From positions 2,232,001 through 2,296,000 of the forward strand of contig NC_072896.1 in assembly GCF_027943255.1 (NCBI RefSeq): DNA of 64,000 bases, in the 5' to 3' direction. Each line of letters opens with the position of its first letter. Positions within the stretch are counted from its first letter, which is position 1. A program made the translations under genes and the position numbers. Shown here piece after piece: positions 20,560 to 32,324 of the stretch. The stretch comes from Anastrepha obliqua (taxonomy: Eukaryota > Arthropoda > Insecta > Diptera > Tephritidae). Below the pieces are notes generated by a model that worked only from the letters and a program-made list of their open reading frames with translations, did no database searches and was not told the DNA's origin.

Positions 20560-22382
20560 TTTTTTAATAAAAGCCAACGCCAATAAACCTTCCAGCGGCT
20601 ACGTTCGAAGCATTGTTCTGCAATATATTCTACACGCAAGATGTCACTAGGTATTTCAGAACCCAAACTAACAGCATCTTCTATCACTCCACCAAACATT
20701 CTACGTAACTATGCAGGTTTGCATGTTCCTGTGCAACGCGTACCCATGCGTATAGTTCACTCTTCATAATCAACATTTCATTGTACTCAAACATTTAGCG
20801 GCTCCATGTCCACTCTGAAACAATAAAACGCTCTTAAGTAATCCAATTACATTACAGCGGCGGACAAGCGTGCACACATACAAATGGATTGACTACACAT
20901 ATGAGTTTATATAGCCTGCATACACACATACATTGTGCGTACTTATGCTCTTCATTGCGGTACCCACCTGCACGGCAGCGACAACCATCTGCCAGTCGCT
21001 AGAGACATTGGCCGTATTGGTTGGTAATGAACTACGCGGAACCACCAGACGTTTGCGTGCTTGTAAAGGAGCAGTAGTGGTAGTATTAACTAGCACTTAC
21101 ACTGAGTGCTCCTCCCCCATTGGCGCTCAGGCAGTCACCGTCAACTGCACGAACTGCAGTGAAACACATGAAATGGTTGAGCGGTTAAGAAGTTTCACGT
21201 CATGGTGTGCTGTGCAAAGTGATTTTAATTAGCCTTAGAGACAAGCTGAGCAAAAGGAGGAGGAGAAATGTAACATTAAGTGAGCGCCACGAAATGGTGT
21301 TTTAGTGGAAGGATCACCACCTCCCCATACATTTGAGAGGAAATCATGTGTTGCGGCAATGCAGGGAATATGCGGGCAAAGCAGGCGAGAGAAAGTAAAA
21401 CGTTGACTATGAATGCAACTAAAGTTAACCGGCAAATTTTTAGGTACTCTCTTGGGTCATTTTAATATTACAAAATTTGCATGCGGTGTACCGTTAATTT
21501 TTTCGTGCAAGTAAAACGTTTACAGGGGGAAAAGAAAATTGTTATGGCTATTAATATATAAGTATGTATGTACTCTTATATTAAAAGGATAGCAGTTAGC
21601 CCTTCTCAACTGGTAAAATACTTACATACTTAATGGGCAAACTTGAAGCTGTACGCATGGCTCCAGAGAAGTCAGGTATGCGAAAAATGAAAAACAAACA
21701 TGAAAACTGCGACTGGTAGGGAAAAACGTTGTATGTTAACCGTGTGTGTAGCTCGAATGTTTTGTGAAACTCTGAGATGAATGTACAAATTTTCTGCCAT
21801 TTCTCAAAAAATACGTTTCTATTTTCGATACCAAAAAATGTTGCATACAGCCCACTCAAACGGTCTACGCCAGCTCTACACCTCATAAAGATATTAAATA
21901 CCAAAATACGCATGTACTCTAAAAACTGTACGTAGGATACTCTGATTTGAAACTTAGTGTTTTGAAACTTAGCTTCCCTGAAAAGTTTTCTTCCTACAAC
22001 TAACTTTCTAGCTGCAGCAAATCAAAAATTACTCAGCTGATTGGTGGACTGTTTTTTTCTTATCAAACTTGTATGATATTTTTGTTTAAAATTACACTGC
22101 ATTTCTCAGAATCACCAATTATTTCCTTCTACTTTTTTAATTTTGAAAACTGAAAGAGCATAAAAAGAACTTCTGTTTATACTTATGTTACTAAATGGCT
22201 TATAAGAATTGTGTTGCGTGCTCGTGTTCTCTAATGAATGATCAAATCTCAAATTTGAGGACGCACTTAGATGTTGTTAAAAAAACCCCGTGTAAAAATT
22301 TAGATTCTTTTAGATTTCACTATTTTTAATGCGAATCTTATAATAATAATTATATGCGAAAAATTCATCATCATAATTTGGC
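20560..22382. other. Apparently unique sequence
   Basis: No recognised gene. A plus frame of 99 codons at 20933-21232 is somewhat GC-richer and cysteine/threonine-rich with a hydrophobic start, but I see no known domain, splice context or neighbour; treat it as unassigned. A 105-codon minus frame at 21596-21913 is likewise unassigned. Confidence 0.4.
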
Positions 22383-24118
22383 TCTACAGCTCTTTGTGAG
22401 CTTTGGCCTGCTGCACGTGGGACCTCCATGCGTCTCAAACGCTTGCGACTTTTTTCCAGTTCGTTATACTAAGTTTCTTGATGTCGTCCTCTAGTTCGTC
22501 GGTCCATCTTGTTCTCGGCCTTCCTCTTGCTCTAGTGTTGAACGCTCTGGCTTCTACGATTTTCTTCTGCTCCCTCGTACCGTCCATTCTTGTAATGTGA
22601 CCCAGCCATCTTAACCGCTGCGCTTTGATGAAACGTATAACATATTCGCCCTTTATCAGTTGATCTAGCTCGTCGTTCCATCTTATCCGTCACTCGCCGT
22701 GATTTTTGATTGCTCCAAAAATTCTTCTGAGTACATTTCGTTCGAAGGCTTGCAGTTTTGTTTTATCTGCTTCAATTAGCGTCCACGATTAAGCTGCATA
22801 GCATAATACTTGTCTAATGATGGTTTTATACAGAGTCAATTTGCATTGTCTGTTTATTAGTTCTGATTTGAAGAGTTTCGTTAATGACGCATACGATCTG
22901 TTCGCTGCTGGAACTCTTTCATCGATGGTGAGGCTCACTGAATTGTCTCTACTCAGTTTGAAGCCTAAATAGGTAAAGGATTCAACGATTTTAAAAGAAA
23001 AATCGTAAATTTTCAGTTTGCCTGATGTTGGTTTATTTTGTCTGGACATCATCGTATATTTCGTCTTATCTTCGTTGATTTTTAAAATCAATTTTACTAG
23101 CAGCAATTTCTATATCAGCGAAGGTTTTGGTTAGGGCGTGGATATTTTTGCTGACAATGGCTATGTCATCTGCGTATGCGAATAATTGGGTAGTTCTGTT
23201 CAAAATATGTCCAGTCCGTTTTGCACAGCATAGCATAAGGTTGAAGATTGTTGAAATCGAAAGCTTGCTTGAAAGCAACAAACAGCATGTGCAGCCCAAT
23301 GTTATGCTCTCCATGGACTGTTTGAGAGAAAAAATGTGGTATATTGTTGACCTTCCAGGTCGAAATCCGCATTGATACTCTGGAAGTACTCTTTCCGAGT
23401 GGCCTATAAGTCTTTTGTTAACAATTCTTGTGAAGATTTTATACGTTGTGTTGAGTAAGGAAATCCCGCGATAGTTTTTGCAGTTTAATTTATCGCCTTT
23501 CTTGTGAATGAGGAGTATTATTGCTGTGTTCCAGTCGCCTGGCAGTGTTTCATTGTTCCAGATCAATGTGTGGTCAGGTGATGCATTCTTTCAATGTAAC
23601 AAGTACTTGCGTTTCTTAGGAGCTCAGCTGTTATATTGCCTTCTTCAGGCGCTTTGAAGTTTTTCATATAGTTGACTGCATCTAGTATTTCTTGTAATGT
23701 AAGTGGTTATTCGTCAGGGTGGTCTAGAACTGTGTTGTTGTTCGCATGAAGTATGCTAATATCTGCAAAAGCACCAATTTCACCAGCATTCAGTAGCTCC
23801 CTAAAGTACTCGACCCACCTTTCTACTATCTCCTGCTCTTCCATTTTTGTTCTTGCATATATGCAACCAAGGGGGTTGAAATCCGCGCTTTTCTGTCTTA
23901 GCTTTGCTATAAAATTTGCGGGTTTGCTTGTCGTTGAAATTTATGCACGGGTTCTCTATCTCCTTTTTCATGGAATCTCTTTTCCTTCTTTGGCACATTT
24001 TCGTTGATGCGCGCCTTTTTTCAATGTATGTTTCTTCAGCGACACGAGTTTTCTTCAGCAACCATTTCTTCCTCGCTTCATTTTTTAGGTAATCATCCAC
24101 CATTATCCCGTCCATATG
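22383..24118 (-). mobile_element. 5'-truncated RTE-type LINE
   Basis: About 1.7 kb of a second RTE family on the minus strand. The 3' end is near 22383, beside an ATCATCATA repeat. The 5' break is near 24118. It carries the end of an ORF2: the linker, most of the RT palm and fingers, and the C-terminal domain. Short simple-repeat tail and domain order support RTE-like assignment. It differs in sequence from the RTE family at 14.7, 33 and 46 kb. Confidence 0.85.
22400..24115 (-). pseudogene. Reverse transcriptase pseudogene (RTE ORF2)
   Basis: Minus-strand pieces in order: KKWLLKKTRVAEETYIEKRR and NDKQTRKFYSKAKTEKRGFQ (24115-23801); then GDWNTAIILLIHKKGDKLNC, YRGISLLNTTYKIFTRIVNK and YQCGFRPGRSTI (23566-23330), the RT finger motifs; FKQAFD near 23270; then the catalytic box LFAYADDIAIVSKN near 23175. 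INEDKTKY and ESFTYLGFKLSRDNSVSLTI follow from 23070, with the C-terminal thumb to about 22790 and GRPRTRW..ELEDDIKKL-like sequence near 22500. About 60 residues between FKQAFD and YADD are missing, and frames change at least three times. The YADD active site itself is intact. Confidence 0.85.
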
Positions 24119-25812
24119 TAAAATCCGTCAAACAGGCGACTCGTGAATGCGTAATTGTTGAGAACATCGAGATGCCGATTTTGATTGTTGGCCTGCTTCG
24201 ACAGAACCAGTTTCCTCAAATTTTTCTCCAATTTTTAAATTGTCGCCGCATTTGCGTAATTATTTCCATCGAAAAATTCACGAATTTCACGATGTGTTTT
24301 TCTAGATTGACTATTTTCTTAATAACGCATTGATCTATCGTGTAAAATTGTATAAAATTATAAATTGTATATAAGTATGTCTGCTTGACACATGTCAAAA
24401 CTGGCATAAAAAAGGTGCCGTCTTGTAATTATTCACTACTGGCATCTAGACGACGGGAGAGCAGGAAAAGACGAATTTCATGCAGTTCTCGAAGTGGAGG
24501 TTCTATGAAATTCGAAGCACATCTGAGCAATGGGTATTTTTTTAGAATTTTTCGAATTTTGAGTTATTTAGTTGGTCTACTGGAAGAAATTCCCAAAATA
24601 TGTTTATTTTCCCACAGCTACAGGGGCGCTTAAATAATTTTTTGCTGTCATATTCAAAACTTTTTTAATCATTATGACTAAATTAGGAATCTTGCAAGTA
24701 ACTCGAATAATTGTAAGAATATTTTATTTTCAAATAATATCAACGATTTGCTCCTCCCGAAACAATATGAAACTGCGCTGAGTAGAATGGGAGTCCATAC
24801 TATGGAACGCGGCGAAATGATCTTGTTGAACAGAGTTAAACACGCGTGATTTCAACGTATGATGGCGACTTCTTTCTTTAGTGCAAGAATAGCATATAAC
24901 ACAATAGAATAATGGCAAGAAGAAAAGTGATTGCCAGATTTATATTATTGTACAATAGAACTTGTCATAGGTCGATTCACCTACGACTTGAACTCTAGCT
25001 AAGATTGTAGGTATTAAATTATTATACTTAATCGTGGCTCCATTCATTGTGGGTGCCCCATCTCTATTCACAGTAAAATGTGGTGCTCATAAAAGCTCAC
25101 CCTCTATTCTTCAAATTTTCAACATCTGTATGAGAAGCTTGTTGGGCCGAAATGACTGCAAAATCTCTTTCAATTCAAAAATACTCACCTCTGGTATATA
25201 ATTCGCTACGCACACGCCTTGAGCTGTCATCTCAATCACTTCTACTGGAGGCGACACACGTTATGTGTACACGTCAGACTCGCTCACTCCGCCTGTGGAA
25301 AAAGTTGTGCATAATCTTTTACTACCTTGAATAGTAAAAAACAAAGGCAACAAAATAGCTAACAAGTTACAACAGATTGTAAAAGAAAAACAAAAACAAG
25401 GTAGCAAAGAAAAATGTTGCTGGTATGCGAGTATTCTAATGGTTTGCATGCATCAGGATGCAGGTAAATGTAGTGTATTGGTGCCCCATGGGAGTAAAAA
25501 ATTTGTTGGAAACTTTGTTGCACGCAACATGCCTGAAGCTTTGTTTTTCTTGCAGCTTGCACAGTGAAATTGTGTATATTTTGGCAAAACTGTAAACTTT
25601 CGGTTGTGTGCGCGCTGCAAGTTTGAATAGTACATATGTATGACAAGAACTCAGAAAGTTTGAGACTTCAAGGTCTGTTGGCGTTACGCATGAGTGGCAA
25701 ATATCCAAACTGATGGCTAACAGTTCACGGCACAGGTAATTCCCAGCATGTGGCCATCAATTGCACAACACTACGTGCATAAATAGATACATGCAGAATG
25801 ACAAACATATTT

Positions 25813-25843
<31 letters not shown>

Positions 25844-27379
25844 GATGTATGTGTACATTGAAAATTGCACAGTTGCCTCATTGCACACACTACAGTGCAT
25901 AACAACTGCAACTACTTCCACTGACTGGTGCTTGCAACGCTGTAAACGAAGTGCTGCAGTTGAAGTTGGCTTTGGCCACAGCGTTGAGTACAGCTGTGCT
26001 GCGCCGAGTCCAGACACTTTGCATGGTGATTTATGTGTAACAACATTGGCCCACCCGCAATTTGATGCTGTGCTGGCTCACGAGTGCATGCAGTTCTAAG
26101 CATGGATGTGTGCGTGTGTACCTGCGTAGGGATGTGTGTTTGAGTGACTGCCTCTAGATATACATAAGTGCGTCCGTGCAAACATTATCCCACTCACTTA
26201 ACCGTAACGAGACAGGCAAGTGACAAACGAATGACAGTGTGGACCCATTGCCAGCCTCTGGCGTCCTCAACGGCTGGATTCTGTCTTTGTCGACCCCCAC
26301 CGCCAGCAGGAAAGCCACCATCGTGTACGGATGTGTGGAACTATTCGATGCTGCGTAGCATCCGGCACTTTATCCGATCACTTTTGGCGCCCACTGCCGC
26401 ATTTTGCTCTGTTTCTAAACACAGAGCTGCGTTCGGTGAGCTGCCATGGCAGTAACTTCTGGTTAGGCCACAAGGTTAAGTGTGCGTGGTTGTGCACCAG
26501 GGTTGGTTGCAGTGTTTCCATTGAGCCAAACTCGAAGGCAAAAGTTTTTTACATCTTATGCACTATTTGAACTTTTGTTATTACGCTCTTCGGTACCTCC
26601 CTTTGTTTAACCACCAAGTTAAGCAAAGTTTTCCTTCTCTTAGAAGCCGACGCCCACGTTCAGCGCATTTCAACAGTGTGAACCAAATGAGAGCTGGACT
26701 CGTTCGGATGGCGCTCATCAACAGAACTATCTCGCAATCTTCAAAAATTCACAGCATACACAGTAAGGTAAGGAATATTCCTCTGGAATACTCCATGGGC
26801 CTGTCTCATAATGCCATCAAAACGGCGCTTCAGTTTTACTTGGAAAGCGCCAGAATGACACTTTAACCATTTCTCCTACCTACTCCATAGTCATTGGCGC
26901 GAAAGATTGACATCGGCATTTCGCGTGCTTTTGGTTGCTCGAGAAAAAGCGTAACTTTTTTAATTCCTCACTTGAATCACTTAAGCACTTCATGGCAAGA
27001 GATTTTCTTCTGAGGAGTCAAATCGTGGCCTCGGAATAAACCAAGCGCTCTAGAGTTATAATATCAAAAGTGTATTGGAAGCTTGGACGAGTGCACGAGG
27101 TTCCTTCACGAAGTAAGGTGATTATTCAAATTTTGCGAGCCTTTAAACTCAATTTTCGATTTTTTTATTTTGCTGTGTTACGCGCATTTCCCAAATATAT
27201 GTTGGAGTTTAATTTTTTTTGTCTGACAGTTCCAAAGCGTGTACGTATTTTGCTGGGCTCGTAGATTTTTTGCTATCAAAAAACGTATAAAAAAATTGAA
27301 ATTTTGTGGCAAGAAATAAAAACGACATTTTCTTTTTCCCAAAACAGAAAAAAATGGAGACTTGCCACAAATATGTAGA
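24119..27379. other. Apparently unique sequence with a CA microsatellite
   Basis: Over 3 kb with no recognised gene or element. The 25.7-26.5 kb part is less AT-rich and opens frames of 80-112 codons on both strands, but none shows a known motif and the two strands compete, so I do not call genes. 26558-26866 is a 102-codon plus frame with no recognised domain. Confidence 0.4.
25817..25843. repeat. (GT)n microsatellite
   Basis: About thirteen uninterrupted GT units. Confidence 0.95.
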
Positions 27380-27520
27380 TGAAATCCGCATCATTGGGCC
27401 AAAACGCGCTTTGATCAGAGATATTGTTGGGAAATGTATTACATTTAAGCACAAGTATATTGAGGTTTGTATTTGAGATTACTTCGAAGGGGATAAAATT
27501 GATACTGATGAATATTATTC
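27380..27520 (+). pseudogene. Mariner transposase C-terminal relic
   Basis: The plus-strand text reads PKRALIRDIVGKCI, FKHKYIEVC, a stop, then DYFEGDKIDTDEYY. Many DD34D mariner transposases end with W-K-H-R-x-x-K-C-I-x-x-x-G-DYFEGD, so this looks like a decayed C-terminus. Nothing of the catalytic core or of TIRs is visible nearby. Confidence 0.45.
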
Positions 27521-28199
27521 ACCCGTATGCTGCTCTTTTGTTTGACAACGGAAGATATTTCAATTCCTCCTCTGCTCAATTTAGAAAATATCAGTAGTTG
27601 AAAGGTGTTTGGAAATATGTAAAAATATATAAAATTGCACCAAATCTAATGGATAGGCATGACAGAGTAGCACGAAAAGGTTTTTCTTTCTTTTGACAAG
27701 GTTCGTAGCAATTTTGTAGATGTTCATGGTATTTTTCATGACTTCGATGATAGAGCTTTCAAGCCTGAAGCCGTCCTAATAGGGTCCAATAAATTTATTG
27801 GGGATTGAATTCCTTGCTTCACATAATTAGTCAGATAGAACCTTAAATGTAATATTAAGAAAGTAGTTCCGGAACAGCTAAAGCAGTTTACAGGGTCTGC
27901 CTTCTTATACATAGATGGGTCAGATTAAGAAAATAATCAACTGTTTTTCTATTCGCAACAACTGCATATTTCCATTCACTGTAATGACATTCGTAAGAAA
28001 GTAGGAGCTGCTCGATGCCCACAAAACAATTTAAATACAAATGCACCCACAGAAAATTGATCTAGCGAAGTCAAAACATCTTTCAAGATTTATATTTTTC
28101 CAATGCTAAAGTTTATGGATGGACAAAAAGTACTCAAAATTACTATCGACATTCTGAGTTGGTGGTCGAAATTTAAATTGCCTTAGGTTAGATTGGAAA
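27521..28199. other. Unassigned sequence upstream of a LINE 3' end
   Basis: No gene recognised. A short YIDGS-like string near 27910 recalls an RNase H start but has no supporting context. Confidence 0.35.
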
Positions 28200-29260
28200 A
28201 AACGGATTCGTCCTTTGTGATACCATTATTAAGAAGGTGAGGTGAGAGAGGAAGACCGATGGAACGCGGTGAGAGATGGTACTGGGATGGTTAGGAGGGT
28301 GGGTTAGAGTGTGTGGATTACGAACGATGATTGTGCTACGTTTGCGTCAACCGCTTTGTGCTACTGATGAAATTCATCAGATTTTTAATGTCAGCGCCTG
28401 CTATATCAGCAGCCGCAGCAAAGAAATAAGAGCCAAGATGCCTGAATCTTAGCCCCGCCAGAGCAGGGCAGATAAGGAGTAGTTGCTGAGATGATTCCAC
28501 CTCATCCTCCATACATCCATCGCAAAAGGGGCTTGAGGTAATTCTAAGCCTCACAGCATGCATTCCTCGCGCATAGTGACTTGTGAGAAAACCCACGAGA
28601 TTTGAGAGGCTGATATTTTGTCAACCTAAGAAGCTGGCCCGAGCGCCCCCGATCCACATGTGGCCAGAAGGATTTCGCAGCCTTACAAGTTTGTTTATTT
28701 GCCCAACGCTCGCTGAGTTGGCGCGATGCCCATCTTTCCAGAAGCAGACCGCAGGTAGTCAGGGGGATCCCAATTCTCTCCTTTCGCGGGGAGATCACCT
28801 CACATGTCCCTTGTCTGGCCAGCTCATCCGCCTCGTAGTTTCCCGCAATGTTGCTGTGACCAGGAACCCAGATGAGGCTAATGTTAAAGAATTCGGACGC
28901 AGTCGAAAGTGAGATCAGGCATGCCCTGATCAGTTTCGAATGCACCGTCACTGACCCGAAAGCCCTTATTGCCGCTTGGCTGTCGGAATAAATATTTACT
29001 TTCCTGACTGTTAGTACGCATGTGAGCAGCCAATCAGCTGCCTCCTTCATTGCGGCTACCTCTGCCTACAGTGGTCCGGTAACCTGAATTTGAATCTGAT
29101 GGGGAGCTCCTCGCAGAAAACTCCTCCGCCAACCTTTTCTTCCAACTTCGATCCAACCGTGAACAAGTTCACCACACCCTGTCCGCAAGTGTAGCCCCCG
29201 GTCCACTCTTCCCTTGATGGAATATGAGTGGAGAAGGTTCCGGTTGGACTAAGCGAGGGT
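28200..29260 (-). mobile_element. RNase H-bearing LINE (I/LOA-type), 3' part
   Basis: Reverse-strand copy of the family at 8640-9345. The 3' UTR occupies about 28200-28335. The coding part runs from about 29240 down to 28336. It covers RNase H and the cysteine/histidine-rich C-terminus; RT is missing, so the copy is 5' truncated or disrupted. Confidence 0.75.
28336..29210 (-). pseudogene. LINE RNase H and C-terminal zinc-motif pseudogene
   Basis: Reading leftwards: NLFTVGSKLEEKVGGGVFCE near 29163, where the catalytic Asp of TDGSK is Val; RFKFRLPDHC near 29090; AAMKEAADWLL near 29045; VNIYSDSQAAIRAF near 29000 with the second Asp; SLIWVPGHSNIAGNYEADEL near 28850; then the tail FCDGCMEDEVESSQQLLLIC near 28520 and CPALAGLRFRHLGS to 28336, a Cys-x2-Cys...Cys pattern typical of these LINEs. 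The middle frame (29050-28544) is open for 168 codons. Loss of the first RNase H Asp and frame changes make it defective. Confidence 0.8.
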
Positions 29261-29939
29261 ACACACAGATCCGTTGACAGGAGGATGAACTCGAAGTTGC
29301 CTTAGACTATCGTAGTAATCGTCGCCCCAGACTGACTACTCAGGTGGATAATGCACGGATTGAAGGACCATAAATATCACAACCGTAAGTTCTTCAGTTC
29401 ACGTGATCAAGTCAAGCTTTGAGAATCTATCAGCCTACATTCCAGCAAGTTTTGCGTAGAGAACTTTGTCTGCACTTTTACCATAGATGACTGGAGGTGA
29501 AACTCTCTCGTTTTATATGAAAGTGCGTCCAGAAACTCGTTTGAGAGCGCAGTGGCACTGCCAATCTCTGGGCTGATGAACAGCTGATAGACTAAATGGA
29601 GGGATGCCGCAATCATGGCACCAAAAATAACTTATGAAAACAGTTCGTTTTTACGTTAGGTGGCCCGATACGCATATTTTGCAGGAATTTATATTAAAAT
29701 AAAAGAGAAGAAGAATATTGAAGAAGGTAAATATTACAGTTGGTGTAAGGTTGATGGTTTAAGCAAAGAAATTAGATTGTAAAGCTGTTTTTACAGCAAC
29801 AAAATGTCGTTTTCGTTTCTAATATATAAAAAATTAAGAGTGATCTTAACTGGTTTTTTCTTTTACAAATTTGTTTTTACTGGGCAAACAAACAGCCGCT
29901 TGCCTTGAAATTTGTATTACACACTCATATGTTTTTTAC
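29261..29939. other. Unassigned sequence
   Basis: No gene recognised between the two LINEs. The part next to 29260 may still belong to the upstream LINE but I could not read it. Confidence 0.35.
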
Positions 29940-30880
29940 GAGGAGGAAGCATCGAAACCCTAACCCTGTCAAAATGGACCTTTAATCCGAACTAAGCCTT
30001 CTACCGTCAAAGTACCGATCCCCTCGGTGCTACCGTTAAGTATTTCGTCGGGAGCCGGGTTGAGCACTGTACTCAACGTCCGTTACTGTACTGATGCATT
30101 ACGTCAAAAGTTGACTCTGCTTGTTTCCGCCCACTGTTTACAGCTTTTGATGAGAGAGTCACCCCTTTCGTATCAGTACTCCCCCACCAGCCATGTCCCT
30201 GTCCATACTATAGAAAGGTGAGTTTCTATGTCTGGATTACCTGCACTTTTGTGTTTGATGGCTTACACGTTTTCTTGCTTTCTATATCGAAGTTGCTGCA
30301 TTATTGCCGCAGTCGCATGCGTCGTTACTCTTTAGCATCAGTGGCACTAAAATTTCGGGCGTGGCGCCACAGGCGAGTTTATCTTTTAGTGTTTTCCTAA
30401 GTCTTCTGCAACGATGGCATACGAAAAGCAAATGGTGTGCATCTTCGTCCGTTCCTGGCTCGTAATGCTCGCAGTATGGAGTCTTTTCATGCCCAAAGCC
30501 ATGAAGGTATGCTTTAAAACATTCATGACCACGAAGGGTTTGGGTAAGGGTGCTTTCTTTCAAGTCGTTCTTTTACTGTAGGGATGAGGCGGTGGGTCTG
30601 CCTGTCTTTTGTTGAACTATCCCATCGTGCCTGCCACTGGTCTACGCTGAGAAGTTTTACCACTTCTAAATGTTCATTGGGGCCGTATTGGGTTTTGTGG
30701 CACTTTATGTCTTTAGCTATACATCTCCTGCGCTACCAGGTCAAGTGGGATATATGGCAGCTATGGTGAGCGCCGCATCTTCAGAGACCGTTCTGAAGGC
30801 AAAGCAGACTCTGTATGTGCACTAACGAGCAGTACAATTTTGGTACCATAAAGAGAGTTTTATGAAGAGATTTTCAAGTC
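29940..30880 (-). pseudogene. R1-clade LINE, C-terminal part and 3' UTR
   Basis: Minus-strand pieces: RVCFAFRTVSEDAALTIA near 30810, then about 30700-30600 QWQARWDSSTKDRQTHRLIP and VKERLERKHPYP. Next come LTQTLRGHECFKAYLHGFGH near 30540 and YCEHYEPGTDEDAHHLLFVC near 30470, and the frame ends near 30282. The 'W..RWD.S..GRWTH.LIP' block followed by 'L.Q.L.GHGCF..YL.RFGH' and a C-C-H-C knuckle is characteristic of R1-clade ORF2 C-termini. Roughly 300 bp of 3' UTR follow. It carries several frameshifts. The 5' RT part of an R1-like element resumes at 32325. Confidence 0.75.
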
Positions 30881-30889
30881 CCTTCCTTA

Positions 30890-31575
30890 AGTTAACAGCC
30901 ATCATGCCAGATCATGTGGTTTGGTTCGATGGAGTCGTCGGGTTAGGCCTTAGGTGTTGAAGAGTTTGCAAGCTTCCTTATTCACGTGCCTTTGAAACCT
31001 GAGGGAGTGGGCTTCTGCATGTTTTTAATTTCTTCAGCGACTGTAGAGATCTGGAGGTCATGATGAATATCCTTATTGCGAACGAACCAAGGCGAATTGA
31101 GAATATCTAGAAGGATTTTATTCTGGAGTCGTTGAAGTATATTTATATTACTTTGCCGGGCACAACCCCATAGTTGCACGCCATAGAACCACACAGGCTT
31201 TTTTGTTGATGAAGTTTACATGAACTGACTTGGCATTGTTCAATTCACTAAGTCGTCCTCTGTGCTTCAATAACGTTTGTTGCATTTTGAAGTTTGGCTA
31301 CAACTTCTTCAGCAGTTTCTCCAATTCCTAGGATGGCAGTGTCATTGGCAAAAGTGGCGGTCAAACTATTTGGGGGAATCGGCAAGTCTCTGGTATATAG
31401 AAGGTATAAGAGCTGACCAAAAATGCTTCCTTGCGGCACACCAGCATTTATTTCTTCAAGGTTAGAGTATTCGTTTTCTTGTTTATCGCGAAAGTAGCGT
31501 TCGCTCAGATACGACTTTAGGAGTTGGCAAAAATCATTTAGAAGGCAGGCATTTAGTTTGTTATTTAAGCCGTCA
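30890..31575 (-). pseudogene. Jockey-type RT fragment, downstream part
   Basis: Read leftwards from the Transib-like insertion: GLNNKLNACLLNDFCQLLKS, SYLSERYFRDKQENEYSNLE, AGVPQGSIFGQLLYLLYTRD (RT motif B), LTATFANDTAILGIGETAEE (catalytic box with FAND in place of FADD, near 31345). The frame then jumps at about 31200, where NKKAC joins VWFYGVQLWGCARQSNINIL, an internal deletion of about 300 bp. The C-terminus RTKPHDLA plus TGA is near 30902. Lack of RNase H and the LYLLYTRDLP signature fit the Jockey clade. Confidence 0.85.
31571..31575. repeat. Target-site duplication CGTCA, left
   Basis: Matches 32310-32314; removing the element plus one copy restores the flanking Jockey frame. Confidence 0.85.
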
Positions 31576-32309
31576 CACAGTGCGGCCGATTCCCGAAAAG
31601 CTGGCCAAAACTCAAAAAATTAAGTACAATAATTGATTCAAAATTTCTTACTCGGGGGTTGGCGGGGTCGCTGATTACGAATTTGATCTTAAAATTTTGA
31701 AAATCCACCCCCTTCCACCCCTATTGGCTACCCCCTCACGTGAAATAGCGTATATTCAAGAACATAATCAAGATGCATGTAAATTTATATGTTTTCGGGG
31801 TCGCAAGGTAGCAAGTGGTAGCAGCTGAATCTTGTTTTATTCAGTAACCATTACTTTTTTGAATAACCTTTAATAGGTTTCAAAGCAGCATATGACGGCG
31901 TTGTATTACTATACAGTTTGAAAACTCAAATTTTATTAAAAAAATTGCAAAAAATGTATCTACATATTGCTGCAGCTAAAAATTTTGTGTCGAAGTATTG
32001 ATATGTACTAAAGATTTCTCGTATTTTACTAACCTTCCGAAGATGATTCCATTTGGTTTTGTTCAATTTACTCCATTACAAAATCTTTCAAATGTGTACA
32101 ACTTTCACTATTCATCGACAGTAATACGATGCTCAAACGAAGGCCACGTTGCGACTGAAAATACAGAGGATACTTAGGGTACAGGACGTTGCTATGAACG
32201 GTTTTCACTACTCAAGGCACTACTGTAGCCAACCCAAAGACAAAAAAACTCTATCTAGAAACTTTTTTTTCGACTTTTGGCCAGCTTTTTGGGAATCGGC
32301 CGCACTGTG

Positions 32310-32314
32310 CGTCA
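32310..32314. repeat. Target-site duplication CGTCA, right
   Basis: Matches 31571-31575. Confidence 0.85.
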
Positions 32315-32324
32315 TGCGCAAAGT

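Larger units (their letters stand above)
31571..32314. mobile_element. Transib-like non-autonomous element, 734 bp, with 5-bp TSD
   Basis: The element proper is 31576-32309. Both ends carry CACAGTGCGGCCGATTCCC, and the inverted repeats extend to about 35 bp with one mismatch (GAAAAGCTGGCC versus AAAAAGCTGGCC). The flanking 5 bp CGTCA are duplicated at 31571-31575 and 32310-32314. Transib transposons, relatives of RAG1, have termini starting with an RSS-like heptamer (here exactly CACAGTG) and make 5-bp GC-rich duplications, so this fits them best. The interior has no open frame of note, so it would need a helper. A Chapaev-type element (4-bp duplication) is the main alternative. Confidence 0.75.

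Noticed and set aside
24130..24400. Minus-strand text resembling a transposase N-terminus
   Set aside because: Similarity is limited to about ten residues in shifting frames.
25761..26099. 112-codon plus-strand ORF with overlapping minus-strand ORFs
   Set aside because: It runs through the GT microsatellite and both strands are open; no motif or splice context supports a gene.
27890..28160. RNase H start (YIDGS) and hAT-like C-terminus (ILSWWSK)
   Set aside because: Both are isolated short matches without supporting sequence around them.
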